In this document: piece after piece, positions 1 through 6,904 of the stretch
Numbering within the stretch: the stretch's first letter is position 1
Layout: each line of letters opens with the position of its first letter
Source of the DNA: a virus
DNA length: 53,517 nt
Virus record (IMG/VR): IMGVR_UViG_3300036845_000533
Span: 1-53,517 of that record
Strand: one strand, 5' to 3'
Program-made: the position numbers and the translations under genes
The notes under the pieces: generated by a model
What the model was told of the DNA's origin: nothing
The model's database searches: none
The model's input: the letters and a program-made list of their open reading frames with translations, nothing else

Positions 1-7
1 GTCTGGA
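1..7. repeat. Terminal 7-bp direct repeat (copy 1)
   Basis: The first seven bases, GTCTGGA, are identical to the last seven of the window (53511-53517). With the HNH and small-terminase genes facing each other across the junction, this suggests a circular map whose overlap was left in. It could be an assembly overlap, a cohesive-end remnant or chance; seven bases alone cannot decide. Confidence 0.4.
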
Positions 8-60
8 GCCTTCCCGATTCCAGAAAAAGAGACCGCCTATCCCCCTCGACGCGTCTCCGG

Positions 61-423
61 CTACCCCTCCCCATGGGTCTCCCGCCAGGTCTTCGAGCTG
101 TGGCATACATGGCAGGCGCTTTGCAGGTTGCTCCATTCCAGGCGACCGGCCGGCCAGTCGCGGATGGGAATCTTGTGATCTACCTCGCTGGCCGGGTGAC
201 CGGGGCAGTGCGTCCTGAGTTCGCAGACTGGATTCGCAGCCACCTTGGCCGCGCGCAGGCGAAGCCACTGCGTATCATATCCTCGCGACCAGGCGCTGCC
301 GCGAACAGTCTCGACAGTCCGCGCATGCCTGACGCATCGGCCATGCTCGACAAGCTCCGGGCATCCCGGATAAGCACAGGGCCGCTTAGGGAGCGCGGTG
401 TTGCTGGTGGGAAAAATCGACAC
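61..423 (-). CDS. HNH endonuclease, terminase-associated
   Basis: This 120-residue protein is a small HNH nuclease of the kind encoded beside terminases in HK97-like phages, where it assists DNA cleavage during packaging. The N-terminus has a possible zinc site (C16, C21, C30, H33). The HNH core follows: VC at 66-67, C73, the DH pair at 82-83 (general base and metal ligand), N99, and a C104xxC107H108 zinc knuckle. The start is a GTG with only a weak ribosome-binding site. Once the ends are joined, the next gene in the direction of transcription is the small terminase subunit about 100 bp away, the classical HNH-terS-terL order. It is therefore probably the first gene of the late operon. Confidence 0.85.
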   Translation of the reverse strand: MSIFPTSNTALPKRPCAYPGCPELVEHGRCVRHARTVETVRGSAWSRGYDTQWLRLRAAKVAANPVCELRTHCPGHPASEVDHKIPIRDWPAGRLEWSNLQSACHVCHSSKTWRETHGEG

Positions 424-716
424 GACTGACTATTACCGGCCCATGGGAGCCGGGACAAAGAACCGGGACTCGGAACATCGTCGACTGCCGAGGCAGGTAT
501 TGCGGCCCGTACCGCTGCCCCGCGAAAAGGGCGATTAGCAGGACGATAACATACTTCGCAGAATAATCACAGGTTTTTGCACGGCGACCTCATCTGACAG
601 TTTTTTGGGTTTGCTTCCCTCACAGCACACGTTTATGCCGGCAAACGCCCAAAGGGGCTGCGTCCAGTCTCCTGAAGGCAGCCCCCGGCTGGCGTGCGTG
701 AATTCGTTACAGAACT
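424..716. other. Intergenic region before the late operon
   Basis: This 293-bp stretch has no convincing gene or tRNA. It lies just upstream, on the minus strand, of the HNH-terS-terL late genes, so a late promoter is expected here. No good -35/-10 pair for the housekeeping sigma factor is visible reading leftwards. The right end carries the hairpin at 654-685. Confidence 0.5.
640..685 (-). terminator. Hairpin terminator candidate after the 717-1049 gene
   Basis: A perfect 8-bp stem pairs GGGGCTGC (654-661) with GCAGCCCC (678-685) around a 16-base loop. Read on the minus strand it is followed by TTTGGGCGTTT, a poor U-rich tract. It sits right after the stop of the 717-1049 gene, so a modest rho-independent terminator is plausible. 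A second short palindrome (GCCGGC) lies just beyond. Confidence 0.4.
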
Positions 717-1049
717 TTACTGATCCTCCACCTTGACCAGAGCCTCCAGTGCGTCCTGGGTATCAATCTCACCTTCCCAGTACGAGATGAGTGTAGACCG
801 ATTTAACTCAATCCACCCGCGAAGCAAAGTTAACGCCTGGGTTTCCATTTTGCCTTCCAGGACCTTGATCCCTGGGCGAACCCCAACTGTCGCCATATCT
901 CCGGGCACTGCTTTGGCGCTCGATGAGACCTTCACGCGAACATCATGGCGCGCGCCGCCGCGTACTGAAATCCAGACCACGAAAGGTAGCCCCGTGTGTT
1001 TCGGGAATAAATTTGCCATCTCGTAAGGAGCCTCTACCGAGCCGATCAT
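717..1049 (-). CDS. Conserved hypothetical small protein
   Basis: The 110-residue product begins MIGSVEAPYEMANLF and contains a GGARHDVRVKV segment, then VGVRPG, then a helical stretch (RGWIELNRSTLISYWEG). It resembles a family of short uncharacterised bacterial proteins with the pattern TGLPxxVWxSxRGxARHDxRVKV and a C-terminal WIxLNxxxLIxYW. I know no function for them. The ATG has a GGAGGTG ribosome-binding site close upstream. The gene diverges from higBA, so the two share an intergenic promoter region. It is separated from the phage late genes and is best seen as accessory cargo. Confidence 0.6.
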   Translation of the reverse strand: MIGSVEAPYEMANLFPKHTGLPFVVWISVRGGARHDVRVKVSSSAKAVPGDMATVGVRPGIKVLEGKMETQALTLLRGWIELNRSTLISYWEGEIDTQDALEALVKVEDQ

Positions 1050-1100
1050 TTCACCTCCACTTTTCGCGGTCGCCCGGTCTTGCGCTCGCGGGCTGCTTCT

Positions 1101-1155
1101 ATGTTATGTAAGTATTTTACTTGCATACTTTGTACGCATTTTGCTAACATTAAAT
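1101..1155 (+). promoter_or_regulatory. Divergent promoter/operator region of higBA
   Basis: Between the two divergent genes lies an AT-rich stretch with overlapping inverted repeats. AAGTAT (1110-1115) pairs with ATACTT (1125-1130). A longer, one-mismatch dyad spans 1106-1126 (ATGTAAGTA/TACTTGCAT). Such dyads are where HigA-type antitoxins bind to repress their own operon. A possible -35 TTGCAT (1121-1126) is 16 bases from TAACAT (1143-1148). That would place transcription very close to the higB start, so the promoter call is tentative. Confidence 0.45.
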
Positions 1156-1449
1156 GTGAACGTGATCAACCGGCGAACGCTGGTGAGATTCGGGGAAGAA
1201 TACCCCGCCGCAAAGAACGCTCTCTTTGGTTGGTACAGGCTTACGAAATCTGCGAAGTGGCACAGTTTTCAGCAAGTTCGTGACGCGGTCCCAACCGTCG
1301 ATCAGGTCGGCAAGGTGCTCATCTTCAATATCGTCGGAGGCGACTACCGCCTGATCGTTCGCGTTTCCTACAACTCGCAACGCCTGTACGTTAAGGCTCT
1401 CATGAAGCACAAAGAATATGATCGCAAGGAGTGGATGAAATGGGCATAA
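1156..1449 (+). CDS. higB: HigB-family toxin (mRNA interferase)
   Basis: This 97-residue protein belongs to the HigB/RelE-like toxin family, ribosome-dependent ribonucleases that cleave mRNA during translation. The start is taken at GTG 1156 because family members begin MNVI(S/N)RxTL; a TTG at 1141 would add five residues. Family features seen: NRRTLVRF at the N-terminus, ALFGWYRLT, VGKVLIFNIVGGDYRLIV in the central strands, and the C-terminal VKALMKHKEYDRKEW. It overlaps higA by 10 bp, the usual toxin-first order of higBA. It is one of few plus-strand genes in the window. In a phage it may stabilise lysogeny or exclude other phages. Confidence 0.85.
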   Translation: MNVINRRTLVRFGEEYPAAKNALFGWYRLTKSAKWHSFQQVRDAVPTVDQVGKVLIFNIVGGDYRLIVRVSYNSQRLYVKALMKHKEYDRKEWMKWA

Positions 1450-1841
1450 CGACTCTCGACCCGGTAGCCTACGGCAAGCTGCTTGCCGCGGAGTTGCCAA
1501 AAGCAATTGCAAACGACGAAGAATTCGACCGTATGGTCGAGCGCCTGGAAGCCCTGGATTTTTCAGATCGAGCGCTCACGGCCGAGGAGGTGGCGCTTCG
1601 CGATCTACTGGCTACTCTCGTTGAAGCGTACGACGATCAGGTTGAGATCCCTGACGTACCTCCCCACAAGATGGTGCAATTTCTCATGGAACAACGCAGC
1701 CTGAAACAAGCGGACCTGGTTGCACTGTTAGGTTCGCGCGCTCAGGTGTCGGACCTTGTGAATGGGCGCCGCGGCATCAGCAAGGCGCAAGCCAAGAAGC
1801 TGGCAGGTTTCTTTCATACCAGCGTCGAAGCATTTCTCTAG
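1440..1841 (+). CDS. higA: HigA-family antitoxin with XRE helix-turn-helix
   Basis: This 133-residue antitoxin neutralises HigB and represses the operon. ATG 1440 is preferred because an AAGGA ribosome-binding site lies 9 bases upstream; a GTG at 1431 in the same frame is possible. The N-terminal half is helical and acidic, the likely toxin-binding part. The C-terminal 55 residues are an XRE domain with the recognisable KQADLVALLGSRAQVSDLVN recognition region, then KAQAKKLAGFF. This HigA has the helix-turn-helix at the C-terminus after an N-terminal extension, as in other members of the COG5499 type. Confidence 0.85.
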   Translation: MGITTLDPVAYGKLLAAELPKAIANDEEFDRMVERLEALDFSDRALTAEEVALRDLLATLVEAYDDQVEIPDVPPHKMVQFLMEQRSLKQADLVALLGSRAQVSDLVNGRRGISKAQAKKLAGFFHTSVEAFL

Positions 1842-1848
1842 GCTGCGT

Positions 1849-2151
1849 ATGCGCGCATGTACCGTCCAGATACCCTGTACCCAGGGCGGCCACTACGAGC
1901 ATCGAGTTGAGGCCAGCAGTTCACTGGACGCGGCATCGAAGGCCCTGGCGAAGCACGAAGAATACGCGAGAACGGGGAAGCTGAGTAAACCAAATCCACT
2001 TAGGCCATCGGACACCATCGTCGTGTACGCTGAGGGCGCCGCGAATGGGACGTCGTTCCGGGCCGGCGATCCGCAGCACCACGAATATCGTTACACCGTG
2101 GCGAGGGTGCGCGAGTGGCGATCGCTCGGGACCAGAAGCTGGGGCCAGTAG
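1849..2151 (+). CDS. Hypothetical protein downstream of higBA
   Basis: An ORF of 100 residues starts at ATG 1849, 8 bases after the higA stop and in the same direction. It has a KALAKHEEYARTGKLSK helix and an HHEYRYTVARVREW C-terminus. I do not recognise it. It may be co-transcribed with higBA. Its last 61 bases overlap a convergent minus-strand ORF, so at least one of the two may be spurious. Confidence 0.45.
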   Translation: MRACTVQIPCTQGGHYEHRVEASSSLDAASKALAKHEEYARTGKLSKPNPLRPSDTIVVYAEGAANGTSFRAGDPQHHEYRYTVARVREWRSLGTRSWGQ

Positions 2152-2423
2152 TGCCGGTGCCCGAAGCAGCGGCAGGAAGCTAGCCGTTCGATCTGGATCC
2201 CAAAGGAACCCGGCCTTAAACCTAACTGTTCGATTCTGACCTGCCCCTGTACATAGCCGGTTGCCGCGTTGGTGAGTTCGATCTCAACGACAGCCTTCGC
2301 ACGCTTCTTCCTAACCTTGGCCAGGCCGCAATCAATCAGGTGTGCGGCAGCGCCGGCGGATTTGTAGAAGACCGCGGCGCCGCGATACACCGCGACCCGG
2401 TGAGCGAATCGGAATTTGAGCAT
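2091..2423 (-). CDS. Hypothetical protein, doubtful
   Basis: This 110-residue ORF begins MLKFRFAHRVAVYRG and has a basic KVRKKRAKAVVEIEL segment. No domain is recognised and there is no clear ribosome-binding site before the ATG. It overlaps the end of the 1849-2151 ORF. It is listed because it fills an otherwise empty 360-bp interval; it may not be a gene. Confidence 0.3.
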   Translation of the reverse strand: MLKFRFAHRVAVYRGAAVFYKSAGAAAHLIDCGLAKVRKKRAKAVVEIELTNAATGYVQGQVRIEQLGLRPGSFGIQIERLASCRCFGHRHYWPQLLVPSDRHSRTLATV

Positions 2424-2514
2424 TTAGCCGAAGGTAACATGTAACTCAAGAAATGAGCGCGCAACGTCGGTTGTCGGACCTCCACGCTCATTTGAAGAGT
2501 CACGGTCCACGGAA

Positions 2515-3147
2515 TTACTTGAGGGTATCGACTCGCTGCGACTGTCTGGCTCTTGACTGACGCTCCAACTCCGACTTTAAGGAAACCATGATTACGACCG
2601 AGACGTCGTGAATCTCTCCGCTCTCACTTGCCATGGCTATCACGGAGTCTCGAACCCACGTGGCTGATCTGAATTGAAATTGGGCTCCGTAGGCATTCTG
2701 TCTGGTCTCCACGTCGGTTCCCGTCGGCTCGCCGAATCTCGCCTTCATGTCGCTCAGGACATCAGCGTACCCAACGGCGTGCCGCCATACAGATAGTTGC
2801 CCGAGTTTACCGCCTGAGAATATCCCGTAATCCAACGCTACGTCAAAGATGTCGTCATGGACTAAGCCATCACCCAAAGGCACCTTCACGCCGTCTCGAC
2901 CGGCAAGAGCGTCCGCGTAATCGTTGCACAATGTAACACTCACCTTCGCCTTCCGCGCTTGTTTTTCCGTGGCAACGCCAGCACACCGCGTCAGGTAGTC
3001 ACTGAGATGCGCCGTGCGACCGACAAATTGCTGAAAGCTTTCGCCGATTACGTGGCCCTTAATTGGCATCGCAGTCTGGGCGGCACAAGTTGCCGCAGCG
3101 ATGATAAGTAGGCTACCGAGCCCAAGACTTCTAGTTCTTACCGACAT
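2515..3147 (-). CDS. Exported hypothetical protein
   Basis: This 210-residue protein has an N-terminal signal peptide: positive start MSVRTR, hydrophobic core LGLGSLLIIAAATC, and a likely cleavage after CAA. The mature part has three cysteines (C55, C74 and the signal-region Cys) and no catalytic motif I recognise. It is last of three exported proteins transcribed in the order 3927, 3443, 3147. It overlaps the preceding gene by 10 bp, which indicates translational coupling. The style (GESFQQFV, FGEPTGTDVETRQNAYGAQF) resembles uncharacterised secreted proteins of Acidobacteriota. It is probably a lysogenic-conversion gene acting outside the cytoplasm. Confidence 0.65.
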   Translation of the reverse strand: MSVRTRSLGLGSLLIIAAATCAAQTAMPIKGHVIGESFQQFVGRTAHLSDYLTRCAGVATEKQARKAKVSVTLCNDYADALAGRDGVKVPLGDGLVHDDIFDVALDYGIFSGGKLGQLSVWRHAVGYADVLSDMKARFGEPTGTDVETRQNAYGAQFQFRSATWVRDSVIAMASESGEIHDVSVVIMVSLKSELERQSRARQSQRVDTLK

Positions 3148-3443
3148 CCGGCCCGCTCCGTTTTATCCTTAGCCTTTCCCGCGGCCGTGGTCTGCCACTG
3201 CATATTCGTAGGTGAATCCTTACCGCCGCAAGCGAGCGGTTTGACGTGGTCCTTCACGTAGCCCGGGCAGGCGCCGGATGTCTTGCCGGTTGACGGGCAG
3301 GGCTGCTCGCGCTGGAACTCTGACTTAGCGGTATTACTCCGGGCGATGCGGCCATTTTCGTTGCGTGCGCAGGAGGTGCATTTATTCGCGGCTGGGTACG
3401 CGGCGAGGGTAAGCAGGAGAGATGAGAGTACGAATTTGGTCAT
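3138..3443 (-). CDS. Exported HNH-type nuclease-like protein
   Basis: A 101-residue protein with a signal peptide (MTKFVLSSLLLTLAAYPAA) followed by a small HNH-like domain. CPSTGKTSGACPGY leads into a DH pair (VKDHVKPLACGG), then NMQWQT and a KAKDKTE helix. This is the signature of short secreted HNH-signature proteins common in Gram-negative genomes, with the DH pair as metal and base residues and N of NMQW as the HNH asparagine. Export of a nuclease from a prophage would act on extracellular or periplasmic DNA. It is coupled to the downstream exported protein (10-bp overlap). Confidence 0.7.
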   Translation of the reverse strand: MTKFVLSSLLLTLAAYPAANKCTSCARNENGRIARSNTAKSEFQREQPCPSTGKTSGACPGYVKDHVKPLACGGKDSPTNMQWQTTAAGKAKDKTERAGCR

Positions 3444-3480
3444 TAGGGATTGGTTTACTGATGGATGGCGGGATTGAGGC

Positions 3481-3927
3481 TCAGTGCTTTTTCTTCTTCT
3501 TCGGTGCCCCGAAAGGTTGCGTCTCGCACATCCGTTTGACGTCGCGCGAGATTAATCCAGACGAGGCAGCGAACACCATCTCACCCTTCTTATCGAAAAC
3601 CGCAAGGTTCTGGTGTTGGGACCAAACAGTCAGGTCTTGCTCGACGCGGATAAAGTAATCGGCGGTGTCCTCTTTGCTCACGACCAATAAAGAGGGGCAC
3701 TCTTTGTAAACTTGGGCCATCACCGCGGTCGTGAACTTCGATTGCCCGGCCTGGGACATCCCGAAGGCGCTAGCTGTTTGCGAACTAACCGCGCCTGCGT
3801 TGAAGCTACTCGCACGCCATGTCTCACTGTCGGAGACGAAGACACGGATTTTCGGCTGATCGTCGGCGAAGGCAAGGAACGTAAACACACCAATTCCGCC
3901 GAGTCTCAGGATTTTAAGGATTTTCAT
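3481..3927 (-). CDS. Exported hypothetical protein, acidobacterial type
   Basis: A 148-residue protein with an N-terminal hydrophobic signal (LGGIGVFTFLAFA) and a mature part beginning around DDQPKIRVFVSDSETW. The pattern KIRVFVSDSxxW, then VYKECPSLLVVSKEDTADYFIRVE, then NLAVFDKKGEMVF matches a family of secreted proteins frequent in Acidobacteriota, of unknown role. The C-terminus is very basic (APKKKKKH). It is the first gene of the three-gene exported cluster. Upstream is an AT-rich leader with an inverted repeat at 3956-3969. Confidence 0.65.
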   Translation of the reverse strand: MKILKILRLGGIGVFTFLAFADDQPKIRVFVSDSETWRASSFNAGAVSSQTASAFGMSQAGQSKFTTAVMAQVYKECPSLLVVSKEDTADYFIRVEQDLTVWSQHQNLAVFDKKGEMVFAASSGLISRDVKRMCETQPFGAPKKKKKH

Positions 3928-4018
3928 AATTCTAATTCTAATTTTATCACGTTATAAATAGCACTATTTCTATGAGGTTCGTGAAATATTAGGGGTGTTT
4001 TTTAACTGAATAGTTAAA
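3928..4018 (-). promoter_or_regulatory. AT-rich leader with inverted repeats upstream of the exported-protein cluster
   Basis: This AT-rich stretch contains a perfect 14-bp dyad AAATAG-CA-CTATTT (3956-3969) close to a TATAAC hexamer on the minus strand. It also contains a second perfect dyad TTTAACT-GAAT-AGTTAAA (4001-4018). This layout suggests a controlled promoter for the three exported proteins. No good -35 hexamer is visible, so the exact promoter is uncertain. Confidence 0.4.
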
Positions 4019-4119
4019 GTGCTTTTCGGGGTCGAATCCATGCCCCGGCTGGTCATACTGGACACACTATCGAAGCTCGTGAAGATCTGGCGCGGTACCC
4101 GCAGATGAATTCCGAATCA

Positions 4120-4314
4120 TCATGGTTCGGTGGGATTGACGGTCTGTCGGTGAGACCACTTCATGAGTTCTGCCACGGTCGTCGTCGACGGCAACGTGCC
4201 GGCACAATGTCTCAAGTAATCGGCGAGCAATTCGTCGAGCGCCTTATGCAGCTTGATGTGCCGCTTGCGGTGTTCCTCCGGCGTCATGCGCCTGGTTGGG
4301 CCCTTGGCGTTCAT
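4120..4314 (-). CDS. Conserved small phage protein
   Basis: The 64-residue product begins MNAKGPTRRMTPEEHRKRHI and continues LHKALDELLADYLRHCAG and ELMKWSHRQTVNPT. I recognise this as a small conserved protein of many phages and integrative elements (pattern RHxxLHKALDELxADY, then SxxxLMxWSxxQ), of unknown function. It is the last gene of the second early operon and overlaps the preceding gene by 4 bp (ATGA). Confidence 0.75.
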   Translation of the reverse strand: MNAKGPTRRMTPEEHRKRHIKLHKALDELLADYLRHCAGTLPSTTTVAELMKWSHRQTVNPTEP

Positions 4315-4532
4315 GCGCTCTCATCGGATTCCGCCGCCACGTTGTACGGCCTGTAGTTCGGGTTTCCTTCGTTTACCGCGTCGGCCAGCCTGATCCATGC
4401 GCGAACCGAACTGCTTCCGGCGCCGTTTTCTTTTGAGGACCAGCCCGCGGCAATTCCCAGAGCGAGGTTGATCGCGCTGTATTGGTCGCTCGTAAGCGTG
4501 AGCGTTACAGTGTCGCCGTCGCGCTTCATCAT
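4311..4532 (-). CDS. Hypothetical protein
   Basis: A 73-residue protein, MMKRDGDTVTLTLTSDQYSA, with a short predicted helix (NLALGIAAG). No domain is recognised. It overlaps both neighbours by 4 bp and belongs to the same operon. Confidence 0.65.
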   Translation of the reverse strand: MMKRDGDTVTLTLTSDQYSAINLALGIAAGWSSKENGAGSSSVRAWIRLADAVNEGNPNYRPYNVAAESDESA

Positions 4533-4960
4533 GGCTCGATGACCTCGACCCTCGTCACAGTAATCAAGTCCCGCGCGGATAGCCAGGCAATCGTACTCTC
4601 GAAATCGCCTTCATCGTCGGGCGGCTCGAAGACCTGAACCGCCAGGGGCGAGATGGTGCCATCCATCATTTGGGCTGCCGTCAGTAACATATCGGTTAGG
4701 CTTTCCCGCAGGTAAGTGAGCGCACCTTCCTGCTCTTTCGGATCTACTTCGAACCACGCGTCGTGATCCACGTAGCGAAAGCGGTGCCGCATCATGATCT
4801 GGCCCGTCGCGCGGTTCTGGACAATAAAGGCGCGAAAGAAGGCCTCCCCGCCACGGTCGGTTAAGCGCGCCGCCACCTCGTCATCGAGTATGATCAACGC
4901 CAGGAGTTTTTCCTCGTTACTCATCCAGCCAACATTGCCGGGTATTTCCGGGTTCTTCAT
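4529..4960 (-). CDS. Hypothetical acidic protein
   Basis: ATG 4960 is chosen over an upstream in-frame start because it lies just past the previous gene's stop (4971) and has a GGAGG about 13 bases upstream. The 143-residue product begins MKNPEIPGNVGWMSNEEKL. It is rich in acidic residues and has a predicted alpha/beta arrangement, with no motif I can name. It is part of the 10414-4120 operon. Confidence 0.6.
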   Translation of the reverse strand: MKNPEIPGNVGWMSNEEKLLALIILDDEVAARLTDRGGEAFFRAFIVQNRATGQIMMRHRFRYVDHDAWFEVDPKEQEGALTYLRESLTDMLLTAAQMMDGTISPLAVQVFEPPDDEGDFESTIAWLSARDLITVTRVEVIEP

Positions 4961-4970
4961 GCCTTGATCT

Positions 4971-5639
4971 TCACCTCCTCGACTCTGGAAGCCACTTATC
5001 AAATCTCGCGCGGGCATGGTCGAGCGCTTCAATCCCGCCGCGCTCCGTCCGCGCGATCGCAAGCAGATTCGGCAACCCGGTTTCTATTGACTCCATAACC
5101 TCGGCCCGCGTTGCCTCTCGTCCGCACGCAATCCACTCCACGGATTCCGGTTCTCCCATTTGGATCAGAGTCCCGTTGTCTACTTTGAAAACTTCGTACT
5201 CCCTCGTATGCCAGAGCATGACAACTCCGGGATTTCGTTTTAGGCCGAAACCGGCCGCGTTCCCCGCAATGGCTGCCGTCAGCTGGTCTTCCCTGCGGAC
5301 CATGCGGGGATTGTTGAGGAACGGGCAGTTCGCAGCGGACCAGGCCGCACATTCCCGATGGCACGGAGGCTCGCTCGATGTCCGGTTGATCCCGCACATC
5401 GGCCCGCCCACGAAAGTTACGTGCACACCCAGCCTCGCGCCGCACACCCAGCAGAGCCTTTCCCGGATGGCTCGAAAGAACTTCTTCCGGTCCATCGCGC
5501 GAAATTCCGGCTTCCCATCCAGCCAGTCCACAAACCACGGCACCACATAACCCCGATCGTCGACGGGGAGGCCGGCCATCCGTTGAGGCAAGGGCTGCAA
5601 CTCGGAACGCAGTCCTGGACATTTCGTTATAGGGTTCAT
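4971..5639 (-). CDS. Conserved phage protein with two Cys pairs
   Basis: This 222-residue protein has GYVVPWFVDWLDGKPEFR at the N-terminus. A cysteine-rich centre follows (CWVCG, then MCGINRTSSEPPCHRECA and CPFL), then MVRRE. The order VPWFVxWxDGKPEFR, CWVCGxxLG, GPMCxxNRTxSEPPCHxxCA is a pattern I recognise from conserved phage and prophage proteins with no assigned role. The cysteines and histidine could bind zinc. It is coupled to the upstream gene by a 4-bp overlap. The C-terminal third (EYEVFKVDNGTLIQMGEPES) may be a separate sensor-like fold. Confidence 0.75.
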   Translation of the reverse strand: MNPITKCPGLRSELQPLPQRMAGLPVDDRGYVVPWFVDWLDGKPEFRAMDRKKFFRAIRERLCWVCGARLGVHVTFVGGPMCGINRTSSEPPCHRECAAWSAANCPFLNNPRMVRREDQLTAAIAGNAAGFGLKRNPGVVMLWHTREYEVFKVDNGTLIQMGEPESVEWIACGREATRAEVMESIETGLPNLLAIARTERGGIEALDHARARFDKWLPESRR

Positions 5640-6553
5640 ACTTTGATCCTCACTTCCCGTGGGGCAACCTCCTTACCCTTGGTGCCACGGATCACCGATG
5701 GCTGCCAGACGAGCTGCTTGTACTTGCCGAAGAGTCCGCGGCCTTCGCGGTAGTCTTTGAAGTGCCCCCGGCAGATGTGCATGGCTTTCGCTAGTCCGTT
5801 CGCTGCAGCATTGCCCTGCGTCTTCAGGATCTGCTTCAGCGGTTCAATCTCGAGCGTATGAAACGGCGTGGGCCAGATCCCCGTCCGCGCGTGATACTTT
5901 TTAGCCAGCGGCGCCGGCGTCTCCTGGTCGACCACCTTCACGTTCTTGCAGTGCAGGAACGACACCGCCAGGAGCGCCGGATGGAGAAGCGTCAGGCATC
6001 CCGAGAGCACATCGTTCCACCTGGGGTCCGCGTAGCACTGCATGTGCGGTGTACCAACCAGCGCGCCGTCTTTATCGACCATGAAGAACCACGTACCCGC
6101 CGGCCCTTCGATGGGTTTGTTCCGGCAATTATAGTCAGTGAAAATCTCGGCCGCCAAGATCCACTTCACGTTGTCGGGTACATCTTCGCCCTGCCAGGAT
6201 TCCGCCACCATCCAGAGAACGCCCATCCGCGCGGCGCGGCCGAGATTGGCTGATACGTTTGTATCTCCGTACTTATCGCTATGAATCGTCTGGGGCAGTT
6301 TGTGCTCGGTCCAGAACATCTCATACGGTGGCGCCAGGTTCGGGAAGTCGCGCGTCAGGTCCCAGAATTCCTGGCCGGTGCCGCGGAAGTAGTAATCCGC
6401 AACGTTATCGATCAGCAGGACGGGAAACTCCTCCGCATAGATCGCCCGGATATGCCGCGCGTGTTGCGACCACTTACCTGCATACTGGTCGGCAATCCAC
6501 CAGGGCATCCCGAGCCGGTCGGCTGCGCGCACGTCGTCAATCAAGCGCGCCAT
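5636..6553 (-). CDS. Conserved phage hypothetical protein, 305 aa
   Basis: ATG 6553 (MARLIDDVRAADRL) is preferred over an upstream TTG. The C-terminal part carries NVKVVDQETP, then YHTLEIEP-like and ICRGHFKDYREGRGLFGKYK followed by WQPSVIRGTKGKEV. This is a motif order common to a large phage family annotated only as hypothetical. The RGHF-YREG-GLFG block is its most conserved part. Function is unknown. Its place beside small regulators and nucleases suggests an early role. It overlaps the next gene by 4 bp. Confidence 0.7.
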   Translation of the reverse strand: MARLIDDVRAADRLGMPWWIADQYAGKWSQHARHIRAIYAEEFPVLLIDNVADYYFRGTGQEFWDLTRDFPNLAPPYEMFWTEHKLPQTIHSDKYGDTNVSANLGRAARMGVLWMVAESWQGEDVPDNVKWILAAEIFTDYNCRNKPIEGPAGTWFFMVDKDGALVGTPHMQCYADPRWNDVLSGCLTLLHPALLAVSFLHCKNVKVVDQETPAPLAKKYHARTGIWPTPFHTLEIEPLKQILKTQGNAAANGLAKAMHICRGHFKDYREGRGLFGKYKQLVWQPSVIRGTKGKEVAPREVRIKV

Positions 6554-6586
6554 CTGCTTAACCGCCCCACACAATTGCGCGCAGCT

Positions 6587-6829
6587 TCATAGCACCATCC
6601 GTAGGGGATATGCCAGGATGCCGGCGTCGCGCGGCTTGGCCTGCTCGACCAGGTCCAGGTCAAATTCGCGGTGGTCGAACTCTTCGCCCTCGCGCACCGC
6701 GATCCGCGTAATGAACGCGTGACACGGAACGCCGCCGAGCGTATGTCCTTCCCAGATCCGCGCGGGAACATCGACGCCATCCACAACCATCCGAATCACT
6801 TGCGACGTGCTTTCCAGAACAATCTTCAT
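6587..6829 (-). CDS. Hypothetical beta-rich protein
   Basis: An 80-residue protein starting at ATG 6829 (MKIVLESTSQVIRMVVDGVD), with an AAAGGA-like ribosome-binding site further upstream. The alternating hydrophobic pattern and WEGHTLGGVPCHAFITRIAV suggest a small beta-rich fold of the type often seen in phage genomes. No function can be assigned. Confidence 0.6.
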   Translation of the reverse strand: MKIVLESTSQVIRMVVDGVDVPARIWEGHTLGGVPCHAFITRIAVREGEEFDHREFDLDLVEQAKPRDAGILAYPLRMVL

Positions 6830-6904
6830 GTGTCTTCGATCCTTTCTTTGCAACCTTGCTTTTAAGCAGTCTTACGTTCCGTCAATTCGAGTAATTATAT
6901 AACC
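6830..6904 (-). promoter_or_regulatory. Intergenic spacer, possible internal promoter
   Basis: This 75-bp AT-rich gap interrupts an otherwise overlapping operon. On the minus strand it contains TATATAAT directly after the MerR-like gene and, further on, a TTGACG. No well-spaced -35/-10 pair is formed by these. A short dyad TGCTT-AA-AAGCA lies near 6861-6872. The spacer could hold a promoter controlled by the neighbouring MerR-type protein. Confidence 0.35.

Noticed and set aside
1141-1155. TTG start for higB giving five more residues
   Set aside because: Family members start MNVI; the GTG at 1156 matches, and the TTG lies in the putative promoter.
4021-4060. tRNA T-arm-like sequence (GGGGTCGAATCC)
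   Set aside because: The stem-loop sizes do not fit a T-arm, and no anticodon or D-arm is found upstream. It is a short CGGGG/CCCCG hairpin at most.
4961-5062. N-terminal extension of the 4529-4960 gene
   Set aside because: It would overlap the well-conserved 222-residue gene by about 90 bp and has Arg/Ser-rich shadow composition, while ATG 4960 fits the spacing.
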